A stretch of 64,000 bases of DNA, from contig NZ_BNAR01000017.1 in assembly GCF_014653695.1 (NCBI RefSeq), positions 62,001-126,000 of the forward strand, in the 5' to 3' direction. Positions 24,817 through 32,439 of this stretch are shown here, one piece after another. The position numbers and the translations under genes were made by a program. Every line of letters starts with the position of its first letter. Within the stretch, counting starts at the first letter, position 1. Source of the stretch: Lentzea cavernae. Its GTDB lineage: Bacteria; Actinomycetota; Actinomycetes; Mycobacteriales; Pseudonocardiaceae. Below the pieces are notes generated by a model. That model did no database searches. It had not been told where the DNA came from and saw only the letters and a list, made by a program, of their open reading frames with translations.

Positions 24817-25800
24817 TCACGGAACCAGGACCAGCTTGCCTTCGACCTCGCGGTTCTCCAGGCGGCGGTGGGCTTCGGCGGCCTGCTCCAGCGGTAGGGT
24901 GACGACCTCGGGCCTGATGGCGCCGGCTTCCAGTTGCCCGACCAGTGCGGCGATGTCGGCCCGGAACCCGGCGGGATCCTTGTCGACCGCGCGCGCCACG
25001 GTGTGCACGACCACACGGGGCCCCGGCGTGAGCTTCGCGCGCAGGAGGGCTCCGATGGTGCGCGCCATCGCGCCAGCTTTGGAGTAGCCGGCTCCGGTGG
25101 CGAAGCTGAATCCGTACGACACCACCACACCCGACGGTGCCGTGGCACGCCGGGAGCGCGCCAGCGAAGGGCCGCCCACCGGGTCGAACACGGCCGCGAC
25201 GGGCACGGGCACCGCGGCCTGGTCCGCGACCCAGGTGGCGCCGCCCGCCTCGACCCGGCCGCGCCTGCCCGGACTGGAGGTGCCGTAGACCTCGACTCCC
25301 GCCGCCCTGGCGATCTGCGACAACGCGGATCCCACTCCGCCGGCCGCACCGAGCACCAGCACGGCCTCGCCGGGCGCCGGCCTGGCCACCCGGTGGAACA
25401 TCTGCCAGGCCGTGAGGTAGTTGAGCATCAGCGCGTCGAGGTGCTCGGCGGGAGGTTCCGCGGGCAGCGGGGCGGTCCGCGAGGCCGGTGCCAGCACGTG
25501 CGTCGCGTACCCGCCGGCGCCGATCAGAGCGCCGACGCGCTGGCCGACGATGAACTCCGCGACTCCGGCGCCCACCCGCGCGACGCGCCCGACGACGTCG
25601 AACCCCTGGACCTCCGGGAGGGCGCCGGGGGTGAGACCACGGCGGGTCGAGATGTCGTGGAACGCCACTCCCGCGGCCTCCGTGGTGATCAGGACCTGTC
25701 CGGGGCCCGGTTCCGGCACCGGCACGGTCTCCACCCGGAGCACCTCGGGACCTCCCGTGGAGGTCAGTCGTACCCGTCTCGCGCCTGTCTCAGTGGTCAT
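24817..25800 (-). CDS. zinc-free quinone oxidoreductase-like alcohol dehydrogenase (MDR superfamily)
   Basis: Protein of 327 residues of the NAD(P)H:quinone oxidoreductase type. It has an N-terminal GroES-like domain (GPGQVLITTEAAGVAFHD), the glycine-rich nucleotide motif LGAAGGVGSALSQIA near residue 145, and no catalytic zinc cysteines. ATG 25800 is preferred to a longer version because the upstream 52 bp holds an operator-like palindrome. A MarR gene lies directly upstream on the same strand, and the same operator motif precedes both. Confidence 0.85.
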   Translation of the reverse strand: MTTETGARRVRLTSTGGPEVLRVETVPVPEPGPGQVLITTEAAGVAFHDISTRRGLTPGALPEVQGFDVVGRVARVGAGVAEFIVGQRVGALIGAGGYATHVLAPASRTAPLPAEPPAEHLDALMLNYLTAWQMFHRVARPAPGEAVLVLGAAGGVGSALSQIARAAGVEVYGTSSPGRRGRVEAGGATWVADQAAVPVPVAAVFDPVGGPSLARSRRATAPSGVVVSYGFSFATGAGYSKAGAMARTIGALLRAKLTPGPRVVVHTVARAVDKDPAGFRADIAALVGQLEAGAIRPEVVTLPLEQAAEAHRRLENREVEGKLVLVP

Positions 25801-25814
25801 GCCACGGACTTTAC

Positions 25815-25828
25815 ATGAGAATCTCAAG
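25815..25828 (-). promoter_or_regulatory. MarR operator copy before the oxidoreductase gene
   Basis: The minus strand reads CTTGAGATTCTC at 25828-25817, part of a perfect TGAGA-A-TCTCA palindrome. The same core is found before the marR gene at 26289-26300. Confidence 0.55.
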
Positions 25829-25852
25829 GAACTGCTCAACGAGTTGTCGTCG

Positions 25853-26275
25853 CTACAGGTCGGTGAGCGCCTTGGCGAGCAGGGAATGGAGGAGCAGCTG
25901 GTCGTCGTGGCCGAGTTGGGCGAAGGGCGAGTGCCGGGCGACGACGGCGAGAAGGCGCTCGCGCACGTCTCGGCCTTCGGCGGTCAGCACCAGCGTCCGG
26001 ACCCGCCCGTCCTTGGGGTGCGGGCGCCGCTCGGCGAGCCCGCGTTCCTCCAGCTGCGCGCTGAGCAGACTGATGTTGGAGGGGTCGCACCGCATGAGGG
26101 CGGCCAGTTTGCGCAGCGGTTGCGGCTCGGCGTCCGGGTCGAGGATCCACAGCAGGTTCGCCGTCGGGCCGGTGAGCTCCAGCCGTTCCAGGCCGTCGTT
26201 CATCCGGCCGGCGACCTCTCCGGCCAGCGCCGTCACCTGGTACAGCAACGACGCCGCGAGCTCATCGACCACCAT
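25853..26275 (-). CDS. MarR family transcriptional regulator
   Basis: Regulator of 140 residues with a MarR winged helix (LRKLAALMRCDPSNISLLSAQ, about residues 54-74; wing PHPKDGRVRTLVLTAEG). It lies 52 bp upstream of the oxidoreductase on the same strand and is preceded by the same CTTGAGATxCTC core, so autoregulation plus control of its neighbour is likely. Before the mobile element arrived, the potassium-channel gene would have ended about 50 bp from its start. Confidence 0.85.
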   Translation of the reverse strand: MVVDELAASLLYQVTALAGEVAGRMNDGLERLELTGPTANLLWILDPDAEPQPLRKLAALMRCDPSNISLLSAQLEERGLAERRPHPKDGRVRTLVLTAEGRDVRERLLAVVARHSPFAQLGHDDQLLLHSLLAKALTDL

Positions 26276-26288
26276 GCGCCGAGCCTAA

Positions 26289-26300
26289 CTTGAGATACTC
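26289..26300 (+). promoter_or_regulatory. MarR operator copy before the marR gene
   Basis: CTTGAGATACTC lies 14 bp from the marR start codon. It is the mate of the site at 25815-25828, with 11 of 12 bases shared. Confidence 0.5.
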
Positions 26301-26324
26301 CTGGACTTGCTCCACGACCTTGGG

Positions 26325-26363
26325 TTACTCCTCGCCGGGCGGGGTGACCTTCTTGACGTAGAT
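26325..26363 (-). pseudogene. displaced original 3' end of the potassium-channel gene
   Basis: The minus strand reads IYVKKVTPPGEE followed by TAA at 26325-26327. The present channel gene ends YVKKVTPPDGDQ. The 16 bp shared core encodes the YVKK part. This fragment is what remains of the gene's 3' end after the element integrated. Confidence 0.85.
26347..26362. other. left attachment-site core
   Basis: ACCTTCTTGACGTAGA, identical to 34502-34517. Outside it is the remnant of the channel gene's original 3' end; inside is element DNA. Confidence 0.85.
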
Positions 26364-26458
26364 TGGCGCGCACACCGTTCCACCGGGTGCAAGCTAGTGT
26401 GTTTGCCCAGGTCAGTGCTATGTACGCGACTACAGCAACGGCTTGAACGGTGCCGTAC

Positions 26459-26478
26459 TGAGACCCTGTTTGAGACCC
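26459..26478 (+). other. paired arm-type repeat, left end
   Basis: TGAGACCC at 26459-26466 and 26471-26478, separated by 4 bp. The same pair with the same spacing lies at 34406-34425 near the right core. Confidence 0.6.
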
Positions 26479-26491
26479 TGCGGCCTGGGGC

Positions 26492-26585
26492 CTAGAACGC
26501 CGCTAGGTCTAGCCCCTGCTGCCTCTAGGCCTAGCGGCACCTCTAGGGGCAGGCACTAGGGGCAACCTGCGGTCTAGCGCTCTAG
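26492..26585. repeat. CTAG cluster
   Basis: Nine CTAG words start at 26492, 26503, 26509, 26525, 26531, 26543, 26556, 26574 and 26582. CTAG is normally rare in high-GC genomes. Confidence 0.7.
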
Positions 26586-26656
26586 GGACCTATGCGAGAC
26601 CCCTCCTGTAGGTCGTGAAACAGGTGTTTCCGTGGGTCTTGCTGGCAGCCGCTAGG

Positions 26657-26768
26657 CAGGGAGAGCGTCAGGGAGTCGGCCACCTGGCAGGGAGAACTCC
26701 CTGTACGCCTCCCTGCCCCTGCCTCCCTGCCCTGAGCAGCGCTGACGGCTTGTCAGGGAGTCAGGGAG
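26657..26768. repeat. CAGGGAG iteron cluster
   Basis: Five CAGGGAG copies (26657, 26669, 26688, 26754, 26762) and three in inverse orientation (26697, 26709, 26723) lie within 112 bp. Confidence 0.65.
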
Positions 26769-27208
26769 GCACATTGCCTCCAGTCCGCGAATACCCCGCG
26801 AGAACGAGGTTGCGGGCAGCGTGTGTCTGCCTCCCTGAGGTCCACAGACAGAGTGCGGCGACGGCGGGGAGGGAGGTGCACCGCTGCCCGAAGATGGACT
26901 CTTGAGGCCGTTTCAGGCCGCGCGGAGCTACTGCCTCCCCGCCTCCCCCTCCGGCTTCAGCGCTGGTCAAGCAGGGGAGGCGGAGCGGGGAGGCACCTGG
27001 GGAGAACTCCCCGCCGCCGCCGCGCCTCCCCGGCTGACTCCCCCGCAGATGCGCTGAAGCCGAGACAGGGATTGGCACAGCTCGGAGAGGTCCCCGCGGG
27101 CAACGCCGGCGTTGACATCATCGCTGCTCAAGGCGTTGCAGCCGAGTTCGAGCATCGAAGAGCCGTCAGCCATTGGTCCACGAGCGGCGTGCTCGATCCC
27201 TGCGAAAG

Positions 27209-27345
27209 TGGCGAATTGGCGAAATAAGTCCCTGACCTGCGGTTTCGCGTTGGACTTATTTCGCACGTGGCGAATTAAGTCCCTCTCAGTCCGGGGCACG
27301 TATCGCCTGACCTGCGCAAACGTGCCCCAGACTTAATTCGCCAAC
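27209..27345 (-). repeat. structured inverted repeat, left copy
   Basis: It is about 93 percent identical by eye to the reverse complement of 32255-32392. Internal hairpins are 27218-27231 with 27252-27264, 27269-27281 with 27330-27342, and 27293-27301 with 27320-27328 nested inside the second. It begins 7 bp past the stop of the XRE-Nudix gene and is oriented like the right copy relative to its upstream gene. Confidence 0.8.
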
Positions 27346-27352
27346 GTCTCCG

Positions 27353-28894
27353 TTACCGACCTAGCAGGTCATCCCTGAACTCCCAGCTGCGCGCGAGGAT
27401 GCACGCGCCAGGTGATGCCATCGGTTCCGAGGTCAGCATCCGTCGCACTGTCTCCTCAGTAAATGGCACCCCCTCAGATACTGCCGTTGACTCCATGGCA
27501 GTGACCAACGCACCCTCAGCATTGATCTGCACGGCTTCACCGAACACGTCATCGAATACGTCATCATCAATGACAACAACCGTAAGCAATGTCGCCGTGA
27601 GAGTCAGCGTATCCAGCCCAATTCCGAGGCAATAAGCCGTAACGCGTTCTTCATCCCGAGCTTTTTTAAGCGCTCGATAGAAAGACCATTCATCGTAGTT
27701 GATTGGCTCTCCTGAACTTCCATCGCGCTCAGGCTCTCCCAGAACTTCCTCAGAGTACTCGCGCACCATATTGCGCCATAGATCAAAATCGTTCTTTGTG
27801 TCCCAGGCCGCAACACTTGAGGGCTGAAATTCGCCTGCCGGGATAAGGCCGTAAATCCCAGCAGCAGTGGCAACCTTCGCTGGATCACGCCAATGAAGCA
27901 AGAATGTCGCTTTACCCGTGTCACGCTGACGCCGAAGAGTGAGCGTTTCAATAGCGGGCATTACACCCCGCCGATTCAGATCGAAAGGATCGCCGATCAG
28001 CGCTCGCAGCGGCAACGCAGACCATTCCGGCACCTCATCTGCCGGACCTTGGCGTACCACTCCCGCTAGCTCATGCGCTGCCGCTTCTGAAGCATCCAGC
28101 TTGTCGAAGTAGGTACCCAAGCCGAAAGTCAGCCGAGCGTCACCGGCTTTCAGGTTCGCTTCCAGCAGGCGATAGCTTGAACGGTTCTCAAACAGCGACG
28201 GGCGATCGAGATACCGAATGGCGGACGTGTAGCGCTCGAATCGTCGACCAGGTACCCGCAATGGCAAGACACCTGCCGCCTCAGGCTCACCCCCGGTAAC
28301 CTCGATCGGAACCCGGTCCTCTACCCAACGCAGCTCGATATCTTCAAGCGGAATCGGCCTTTCAGCCATCCATTCAGGTTTGGCCATGAACGTGACGTTG
28401 TCACCGACATGGAAATCTGGGCTATAAAGCTGCTTTGCCAATTGCGCCAGTTCACCGCGATGACGATTCAAGAAACGCCGTTCGCGCTTCCAGTCACTTT
28501 GGCTGACCTCAACTGGATCTACGGCGTCGACAAGTGCGCCGGAGGACGGAGGCGCAACGGGCTGCAAAAGCTCCTGCGAGACGCCAACGTGACTGGGCGG
28601 GATGTTCAAGCGGTTGGCGATCCGCAACAGCGTCTCAAGGTCTCGCACCTGGCGTTGCCCTGTCTCGATCTTCGAGACGTAAGACTGGTCAAGGTTCAGC
28701 AGCTTGGCGAGGTCACCTTGGTTCAGGCCGTTGGCCTGCCGGTACTCCTTCAACACTTCCGCCAGAAGGCCCGTGTTGAGGCCTGCCTCGGACGTCGGCC
28801 GAGACAGCCACTGGCCATCGGTTTCCATCTTCTCCCCTGCCTCTAAGTCGTCTGACCTGCGCTTATGCCAGTCAGTCATTCCAGCAACGCTCAT
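27353..28894 (-). CDS. XRE-type HTH protein with a C-terminal Nudix-like domain
   Basis: Protein of 513 residues. After a short N-terminal tail, a Cro/C1-type HTH spans about residues 40-105 (NGLNQGDLAKLLNLDQSYVSK). A long middle region is unassigned. Near residues 340-405 the motif MVREYSEEVLG resembles the REUXEEXGU helix of a Nudix box, preceded by GIYGLIPAGEFQP. It could be a regulator that senses a nucleotide-like ligand, or an element cargo with another role; neither is proven. Its GC content and codon use are clearly lower than those of the chromosome. ATG 28894 is used, with 28879 as an alternative. A structured repeat follows its stop. Confidence 0.65.
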   Translation of the reverse strand: MSVAGMTDWHKRRSDDLEAGEKMETDGQWLSRPTSEAGLNTGLLAEVLKEYRQANGLNQGDLAKLLNLDQSYVSKIETGQRQVRDLETLLRIANRLNIPPSHVGVSQELLQPVAPPSSGALVDAVDPVEVSQSDWKRERRFLNRHRGELAQLAKQLYSPDFHVGDNVTFMAKPEWMAERPIPLEDIELRWVEDRVPIEVTGGEPEAAGVLPLRVPGRRFERYTSAIRYLDRPSLFENRSSYRLLEANLKAGDARLTFGLGTYFDKLDASEAAAHELAGVVRQGPADEVPEWSALPLRALIGDPFDLNRRGVMPAIETLTLRRQRDTGKATFLLHWRDPAKVATAAGIYGLIPAGEFQPSSVAAWDTKNDFDLWRNMVREYSEEVLGEPERDGSSGEPINYDEWSFYRALKKARDEERVTAYCLGIGLDTLTLTATLLTVVVIDDDVFDDVFGEAVQINAEGALVTAMESTAVSEGVPFTEETVRRMLTSEPMASPGACILARSWEFRDDLLGR

Positions 28895-28977
28895 AGGACA
28901 ACCAGTCTTTGGACACCAGGTACCCGCTGATCGGATGCTGATCTCATGAAGGCAGCAACCACAGCGAAACCGGCTAC

Positions 28978-29349
28978 TTACTGCACGGGCAAGCGACGTT
29001 GGATGTCCGCAAGCTGATCGCTGATCTCGCGCAACAACCGCAGAACCTCGCCGTTGTCCCCCGACTGGTTATGAGACAAGGGAACCGCAAGATCATCGAC
29101 GTTCAGATCACTGTGGACAAACGTCCCGCGTCCGTGCCGAATGACAAGAACTTCGTTGTCCTGCAACAGGTTTACCGCACTTCGCACCGTGCCCACGGCC
29201 ACGTCAAACTGCGTCGCAAGCGCTCCAAGCGCTGGCAGCTGATCGCCTGGCGCGTACTCGCCGTCCCTGATCGCTTTCTTGATCAGATCAGCAACCTGCA
29301 AGTACGACGGCCGTCCGTCGTTCGGATCGGGTTTTGCCATGTCAGACAC
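28978..29349 (-). CDS. GntR family transcriptional regulator of the element
   Basis: Protein of 123 residues: a GntR winged helix (PSYLQVADLIKKAIRDGEY, then LPALGALATQFDVAVGTVRSA, about residues 14-60; wing VIRHGRGTFV) with only a short coiled tail in place of an effector domain. Short GntR proteins of this type (KorSA-like) repress replication/transfer operons in actinomycete integrative elements. It is divergent from the excisionase/DUF3987 operon, whose promoter carries a nested palindrome. The start is GTG 29349, with ATG 29340 as an alternative. Confidence 0.8.
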   Translation of the reverse strand: MSDMAKPDPNDGRPSYLQVADLIKKAIRDGEYAPGDQLPALGALATQFDVAVGTVRSAVNLLQDNEVLVIRHGRGTFVHSDLNVDDLAVPLSHNQSGDNGEVLRLLREISDQLADIQRRLPVQ

Positions 29350-29372
29350 CCTACAGGCACAGTTTCAACTGA

Positions 29373-29418
29373 TCTAGACATACAGAGTGTTGACTCTCTA
29401 GAACTCTTTCGCTAGCGT
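29373..29418 (+). promoter_or_regulatory. promoter and probable GntR operator of the element operon
   Basis: A -35 TTGACT (29390-29395) and a -10 TAGCGT (29413-29418) are separated by 17 bp. The -35 lies inside GAGTGTTGACTC (29385-29396), an inverted repeat, itself flanked by TCTAGA at 29373-29378 and 29397-29402. A repressor here would block the rightward operon and could regulate the divergent gntR. Confidence 0.55.
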
Positions 29419-29455
29419 TGCACCTGTCGCACTGATCGCTAGAGCGGCAGACAGC

Positions 29456-29491
29456 AAAAAGCCCCGGCGGTGCTGGAACACCGGCCGGGGC
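29456..29491 (-). terminator. leader hairpin, intrinsic terminator on the minus strand
   Basis: Arms 29461-29472 and 29479-29491 form a GC-rich stem with a one-base bulge and a 6 nt loop. On the minus strand the stem is followed by five T (29460-29456). It would stop leftward transcription before gntR, and on the plus strand it forms a leader hairpin before the excisionase-like gene. Confidence 0.6.
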
Positions 29492-29523
29492 GGTCAGATC
29501 ACATCGAGCCTCAGGAGCTTGCG

Positions 29524-29823
29524 ATGCAGCACGATGGTACCCGGTTCTTCCGGGTCAAGGCAGTCGCCGAACGGTATGACGTCTCGGTTCACACGATCTA
29601 CCGCGCCATCAAGTCCGGGCAGCTGGACGCCTACAAGATCGGTGGCGCGATCCGCGTCCCGGAGCACTCGCTCATCGCGTTCGACGAGGCGTGCTCGGAG
29701 GCCGGTTTCCAGGCGTTCGTGGTGGGCGACGAGTCACCGGAAGCCGCGGACCGCACGGACACGCCGGCCGATTCGGCTCCGGCCGCGACCGTTACGCCGC
29801 TGCGTTCGGTGGTGAAGGCATGA
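29524..29823 (+). CDS. excisionase-family (HTH_17/MerR-like) DNA-binding protein
   Basis: Protein of 99 residues with a winged-helix excisionase-type domain (FRVKAVAERYDVSVHTIYRAI, about residues 8-28, then KIGGAIRVPEHSL). It could act as a recombination directionality factor or as a regulator of the replication operon. ATG 29524 follows AGGAG (29513-29517) with 6 nt spacing. The stop overlaps the next start (ATGA). It is the first gene after the GntR-controlled promoter. Confidence 0.75.
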   Translation: MQHDGTRFFRVKAVAERYDVSVHTIYRAIKSGQLDAYKIGGAIRVPEHSLIAFDEACSEAGFQAFVVGDESPEAADRTDTPADSAPAATVTPLRSVVKA

Positions 29824-30293
29824 GCGCCCCCACGATCACGCGGACCGCGCACGGCCCGCAGCAGCCCGGTTCGGTGTCCACGCGGGCGTTCCAGCACGAG
29901 GACGGCAAGTTCGCCCAGGAGTTCAGCAGCCCGGTTCTGACGGCTCCGGTGGAGTTGCGCAACTGCGGTGAGATCGCCGCCGCTCTGCACCTGTCCGGCC
30001 GTCCGCTGTCCAACAAGCTCACCGTGGCCGAGCTGGCGGAGCTGGTCGTGTTCGCTCTCGTCACGGTCGGCCTGGACTCCATCCGGCACTTCGACCGCGC
30101 CGCCACCGTGGCCATGCTCACGTCGGCTCGGCACCACGACCGCACCGGCGAGGAGCTGATCGAGCTGCTCCCGTGGTCGGTGTCGCGGATGAAGCTGTGC
30201 ACGGGCCTGGCCTACCGGCTCACGTGCCGGGCGTGGCGCGGCGGACAGCCGCTGCCGTCCCGCGCCGACGCGGTCCCCGCCGACCTGAGCTGA
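29820..30293 (+). CDS. hypothetical protein of the element
   Basis: Protein of 157 residues, not recognised. It is helical and soluble with a Q/P-rich N-terminus, then a region LTVAELAELVVFALVTVGLDS and a basic C-terminal half. ATG 29820 overlaps the excisionase-like stop by 4 bp, so it is translationally coupled. It is probably an accessory replication or regulatory protein, judged only from position. Confidence 0.6.
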   Translation: MSAPTITRTAHGPQQPGSVSTRAFQHEDGKFAQEFSSPVLTAPVELRNCGEIAAALHLSGRPLSNKLTVAELAELVVFALVTVGLDSIRHFDRAATVAMLTSARHHDRTGEELIELLPWSVSRMKLCTGLAYRLTCRAWRGGQPLPSRADAVPADLS

Positions 30294-30304
30294 CCCACGA
30301 ACCC

Positions 30305-30379
30305 GGTCTGTCCGGCGGTGCTCGAACCGCCACGCGCCCGTGTTCCGGGTGCGCTTCCCGCGCCAGCGCCGGACAGACC
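30305..30379 (-). other. 75 nt inverted repeat with a cloverleaf-like fold
   Basis: Perfect 13 bp terminal arms (30305-30317 and 30367-30379) enclose smaller hairpins. On the minus strand the end resembles a tRNA T arm (GGCGG-TTCGAGCA-CCGCC). The presumed anticodon arm has a 4 bp stem and a 5 nt loop, and no CCA follows, so it is not a normal tRNA gene. It lies in the 214 bp gap between two element genes. Confidence 0.4.
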
Positions 30380-30507
30380 CGCCGATCCCGTTTCCGCATT
30401 ACCCGGCCTGTACCGGCTGTTCCCGCCGACCGCGCGGACCGCTGGTCAGCCACCCCGTAGACCCACCCGTTCCCCGTGCTTCCCGAGTCTTCCCGGAGGT
30501 TCGCGCC

Positions 30508-30816
30508 ATGCGCGCCCGCAACCACGTTTCCGCTCTTCCCAGCCCTTCCCAGACCCACCTCGTGCTCACCCTGAACGACGTGATCGCGGCCCTGTACGTG
30601 GGTGCTCCGGACCCGTCGTACTGGGCTCAGATCGGCGCGGAGCAGATGGCCCGCTACGTCCTGGCGGTGGCCACCGATCCCGTGTGCCGACTGGACGACC
30701 TGACCGCCGTGGTGACCGCCGCGCGCGGCACCGACCAGGCGCCGGAGCTGGCCGCGTACATGGCGCAGTGCGTCGCGTTCGCGCCCGCCGTGCTCGACGC
30801 CCTGGACCGCCTCTGA
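30508..30816 (+). CDS. hypothetical protein of the element
   Basis: Small soluble protein of 102 residues, not recognised (VLTLNDVIAALYVGAPDPSYW, then AEQMARYVLAVATD). ATG 30508 follows GGAGG (30495-30499) with 8 nt spacing, which decides the start. It lies upstream of the DUF3987 gene and probably shares its transcript. Confidence 0.6.
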   Translation: MRARNHVSALPSPSQTHLVLTLNDVIAALYVGAPDPSYWAQIGAEQMARYVLAVATDPVCRLDDLTAVVTAARGTDQAPELAAYMAQCVAFAPAVLDALDRL

Positions 30817-30872
30817 CCATGCCTCCCACTCCCCCACTCGTCTCGTCTGTCCGTTCGTCGTCAGGAGCCGTC

Positions 30873-32255
30873 GTGACCCACGCGAGCACCACACCACCCA
30901 CCAACGGCCACCGGCCCGGCGGGCGGCGGCTGTACCCCGTCACCCCGATCGCACAGCCCGACACCGCCACCGCCAGCGCCACCACGGTGGCGGAGCTGGA
31001 CGCGGAGGCGGCGGCACAGGTGACCCGCGCGCGGCTGTGGCTGCCGTCGATCGAACCGGCCGCATTCGAGTGCTACCTGGGCAGGCTGGCCGACCGAATC
31101 GACCCGCACACCGAAGCCGACCCGGTGGGCGTGCTGGCCTCCCTGGTGAGCGCGGCCGGCGTGTTCATCGGCCACGGCCCGCACCTCCAACTCGGGTTCG
31201 AAAAGCACCCGCTGTTGGTGTGGCCGCTGCTGGTCGGCACGACCGGCCTGGGCCGTAAGGGCACGGCGACGAACGCAGCGCTGACGCTAATTGGCATGGC
31301 GGACAACGGTTTCCGTGCCAGCAACGTCCACACCGGACTGTCCACCGGTGAGGGCCTGGCGACCGTGTTCGCCGCAGAGGCGGAGGACGGCAAGGCGGGC
31401 AGCAAACCGCGACTTCTGCCCGAGGGGGACTGCCGCCTGCTGGCCGTGGAACCGGAGTGGGCGTCGGTCATGGCGCGCATGAAGCGTGAGGGCAACACCC
31501 TGTCCGCGACGCTGCGCGCGGCCTGGGAGGGCGGCAACCTGTCCACCCTCAACGTCGACGCCCGCATGGCCCGACAGAGCCACCTCGGCATCGTCGCCCA
31601 CATCACCCCCGGCGAGTTCACCGCCAAGGTCTCCGCGTCCGACCTGGCAGGCGGCACCTACAACCGGTTTCTCCCCGTCGCCGTCGCCGCGTCCAAGTTC
31701 TTCCCGGCCGCGCCGGACATGCAGCTCATGACCGAGCTTGCCGCCTCACTGGGCAAGCGCCTGAGCGAGGCCTCCCAGCTCGGCGCGCTCGGCTGCACCG
31801 ACGCCGCCGAACTGGAGTGGAAGCGGCTCCAACTGGAGTTCACCGGCCACCTCGGACGCGACCGCCCGCAGGTGGACGAGTTCATCTCCCGCGCGGGCGT
31901 GACGTGCCTGCGGATCGCCGCGCTCTATGCCGCGCTTGACCGCACCGACCAGATCACCCCGGCGCACATGACCGCCGCCGCCGCGCTGGTCCGCTACTCG
32001 ATCGCGTCCGCCCGCGCCGTGCTCGCACCGAACGACGCGGCGGACAAGGTCATGACCTACCTGACCGCCGCCGCACCGGACGGCAAGACCACGACGGAGA
32101 TCACGAAGGAGGTGTTCCAGGGCCACACCAAGCGTGACGGGATCGACTTGGCGGCGCTGCTCGGACAGCTCTGCGACGCAGGACGCCTCACCAAGACCAC
32201 TCAACCCGGCAAGGGACGGCCGACCGTGACCTACATCGCCGCCCGGCGGGAGTAG
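30873..32255 (+). CDS. DUF3987 domain protein, likely replication-type helicase/primase-associated ATPase
   Basis: Protein of 460 residues of the DUF3987 type, common in integrative elements and plasmids, often near primase or replication functions. A P-loop-like GTTGLGRKGT is at about residues 122-131, followed by an acidic LLAVEPEW region, a conserved THITPGEF-like block (AHITPGEFTAKV) and a small C-terminal winged-helix-like part (TTTEITKEVFQGHTK). GTG 30873 is chosen because AGGAG (30863-30867) precedes it by 5 nt; an ATG at 30819 has no such site. The structured repeat starts at its stop codon. A role in element replication is inferred. Confidence 0.72.
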   Translation: MTHASTTPPTNGHRPGGRRLYPVTPIAQPDTATASATTVAELDAEAAAQVTRARLWLPSIEPAAFECYLGRLADRIDPHTEADPVGVLASLVSAAGVFIGHGPHLQLGFEKHPLLVWPLLVGTTGLGRKGTATNAALTLIGMADNGFRASNVHTGLSTGEGLATVFAAEAEDGKAGSKPRLLPEGDCRLLAVEPEWASVMARMKREGNTLSATLRAAWEGGNLSTLNVDARMARQSHLGIVAHITPGEFTAKVSASDLAGGTYNRFLPVAVAASKFFPAAPDMQLMTELAASLGKRLSEASQLGALGCTDAAELEWKRLQLEFTGHLGRDRPQVDEFISRAGVTCLRIAALYAALDRTDQITPAHMTAAAALVRYSIASARAVLAPNDAADKVMTYLTAAAPDGKTTTEITKEVFQGHTKRDGIDLAALLGQLCDAGRLTKTTQPGKGRPTVTYIAARRE

Positions 32256-32392
32256 TTGGCGAATTAAGTCCGGGGCACGTTTGCGCAGGTCAAGCGGTAC
32301 GTGCCCCGGGCTGGGAGGGACTTAATTCGCCACGTGCGAAACAAGTCCGACACGAAAGCGCAGGTCAGGGACTTATTTCGCCAATTCGCCAA
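32255..32392 (+). repeat. structured inverted repeat, right copy
   Basis: Inverse copy of 27209-27345, starting at the last base of the DUF3987 stop codon. It carries the same motifs (GGCGAATTAAGTCC, GGGGCACGT, ACGTGCCCC, GGACTTAATTCGCC and GGACTTATTTCGCC) in the same order relative to the upstream gene. Confidence 0.8.
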
Positions 32393-32439
32393 GTTCGCCA
32401 GACACAGCAGCCCGCGCGGGCTCGGGAAGGACACCGGAC

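Larger units (their letters stand above)
26363..27208. other. 846 bp non-coding left end of the element
   Basis: No convincing gene is present. It contains the paired TGAGACCC sites (26459-26478), nine CTAG tetranucleotides (26492-26585), eight CAGGGAG/CTCCCTG words (26657-26768) plus one at 26829-26835, and G/C-rich tracts to about 27030. It looks like a site for integrase, excisionase or replication proteins. Confidence 0.6.

Noticed and set aside
26363..27299. Small open frames on both strands in the element's left end
   Set aside because: No ribosome sites, no family match, and they run through repeat arrays and the structured repeat.
30305..30379. A functional tRNA gene
   Set aside because: The anticodon arm does not form the 5 bp stem and 7 nt loop, the T loop has 8 nt and there is no CCA. 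It is kept only as a tRNA-like structure.
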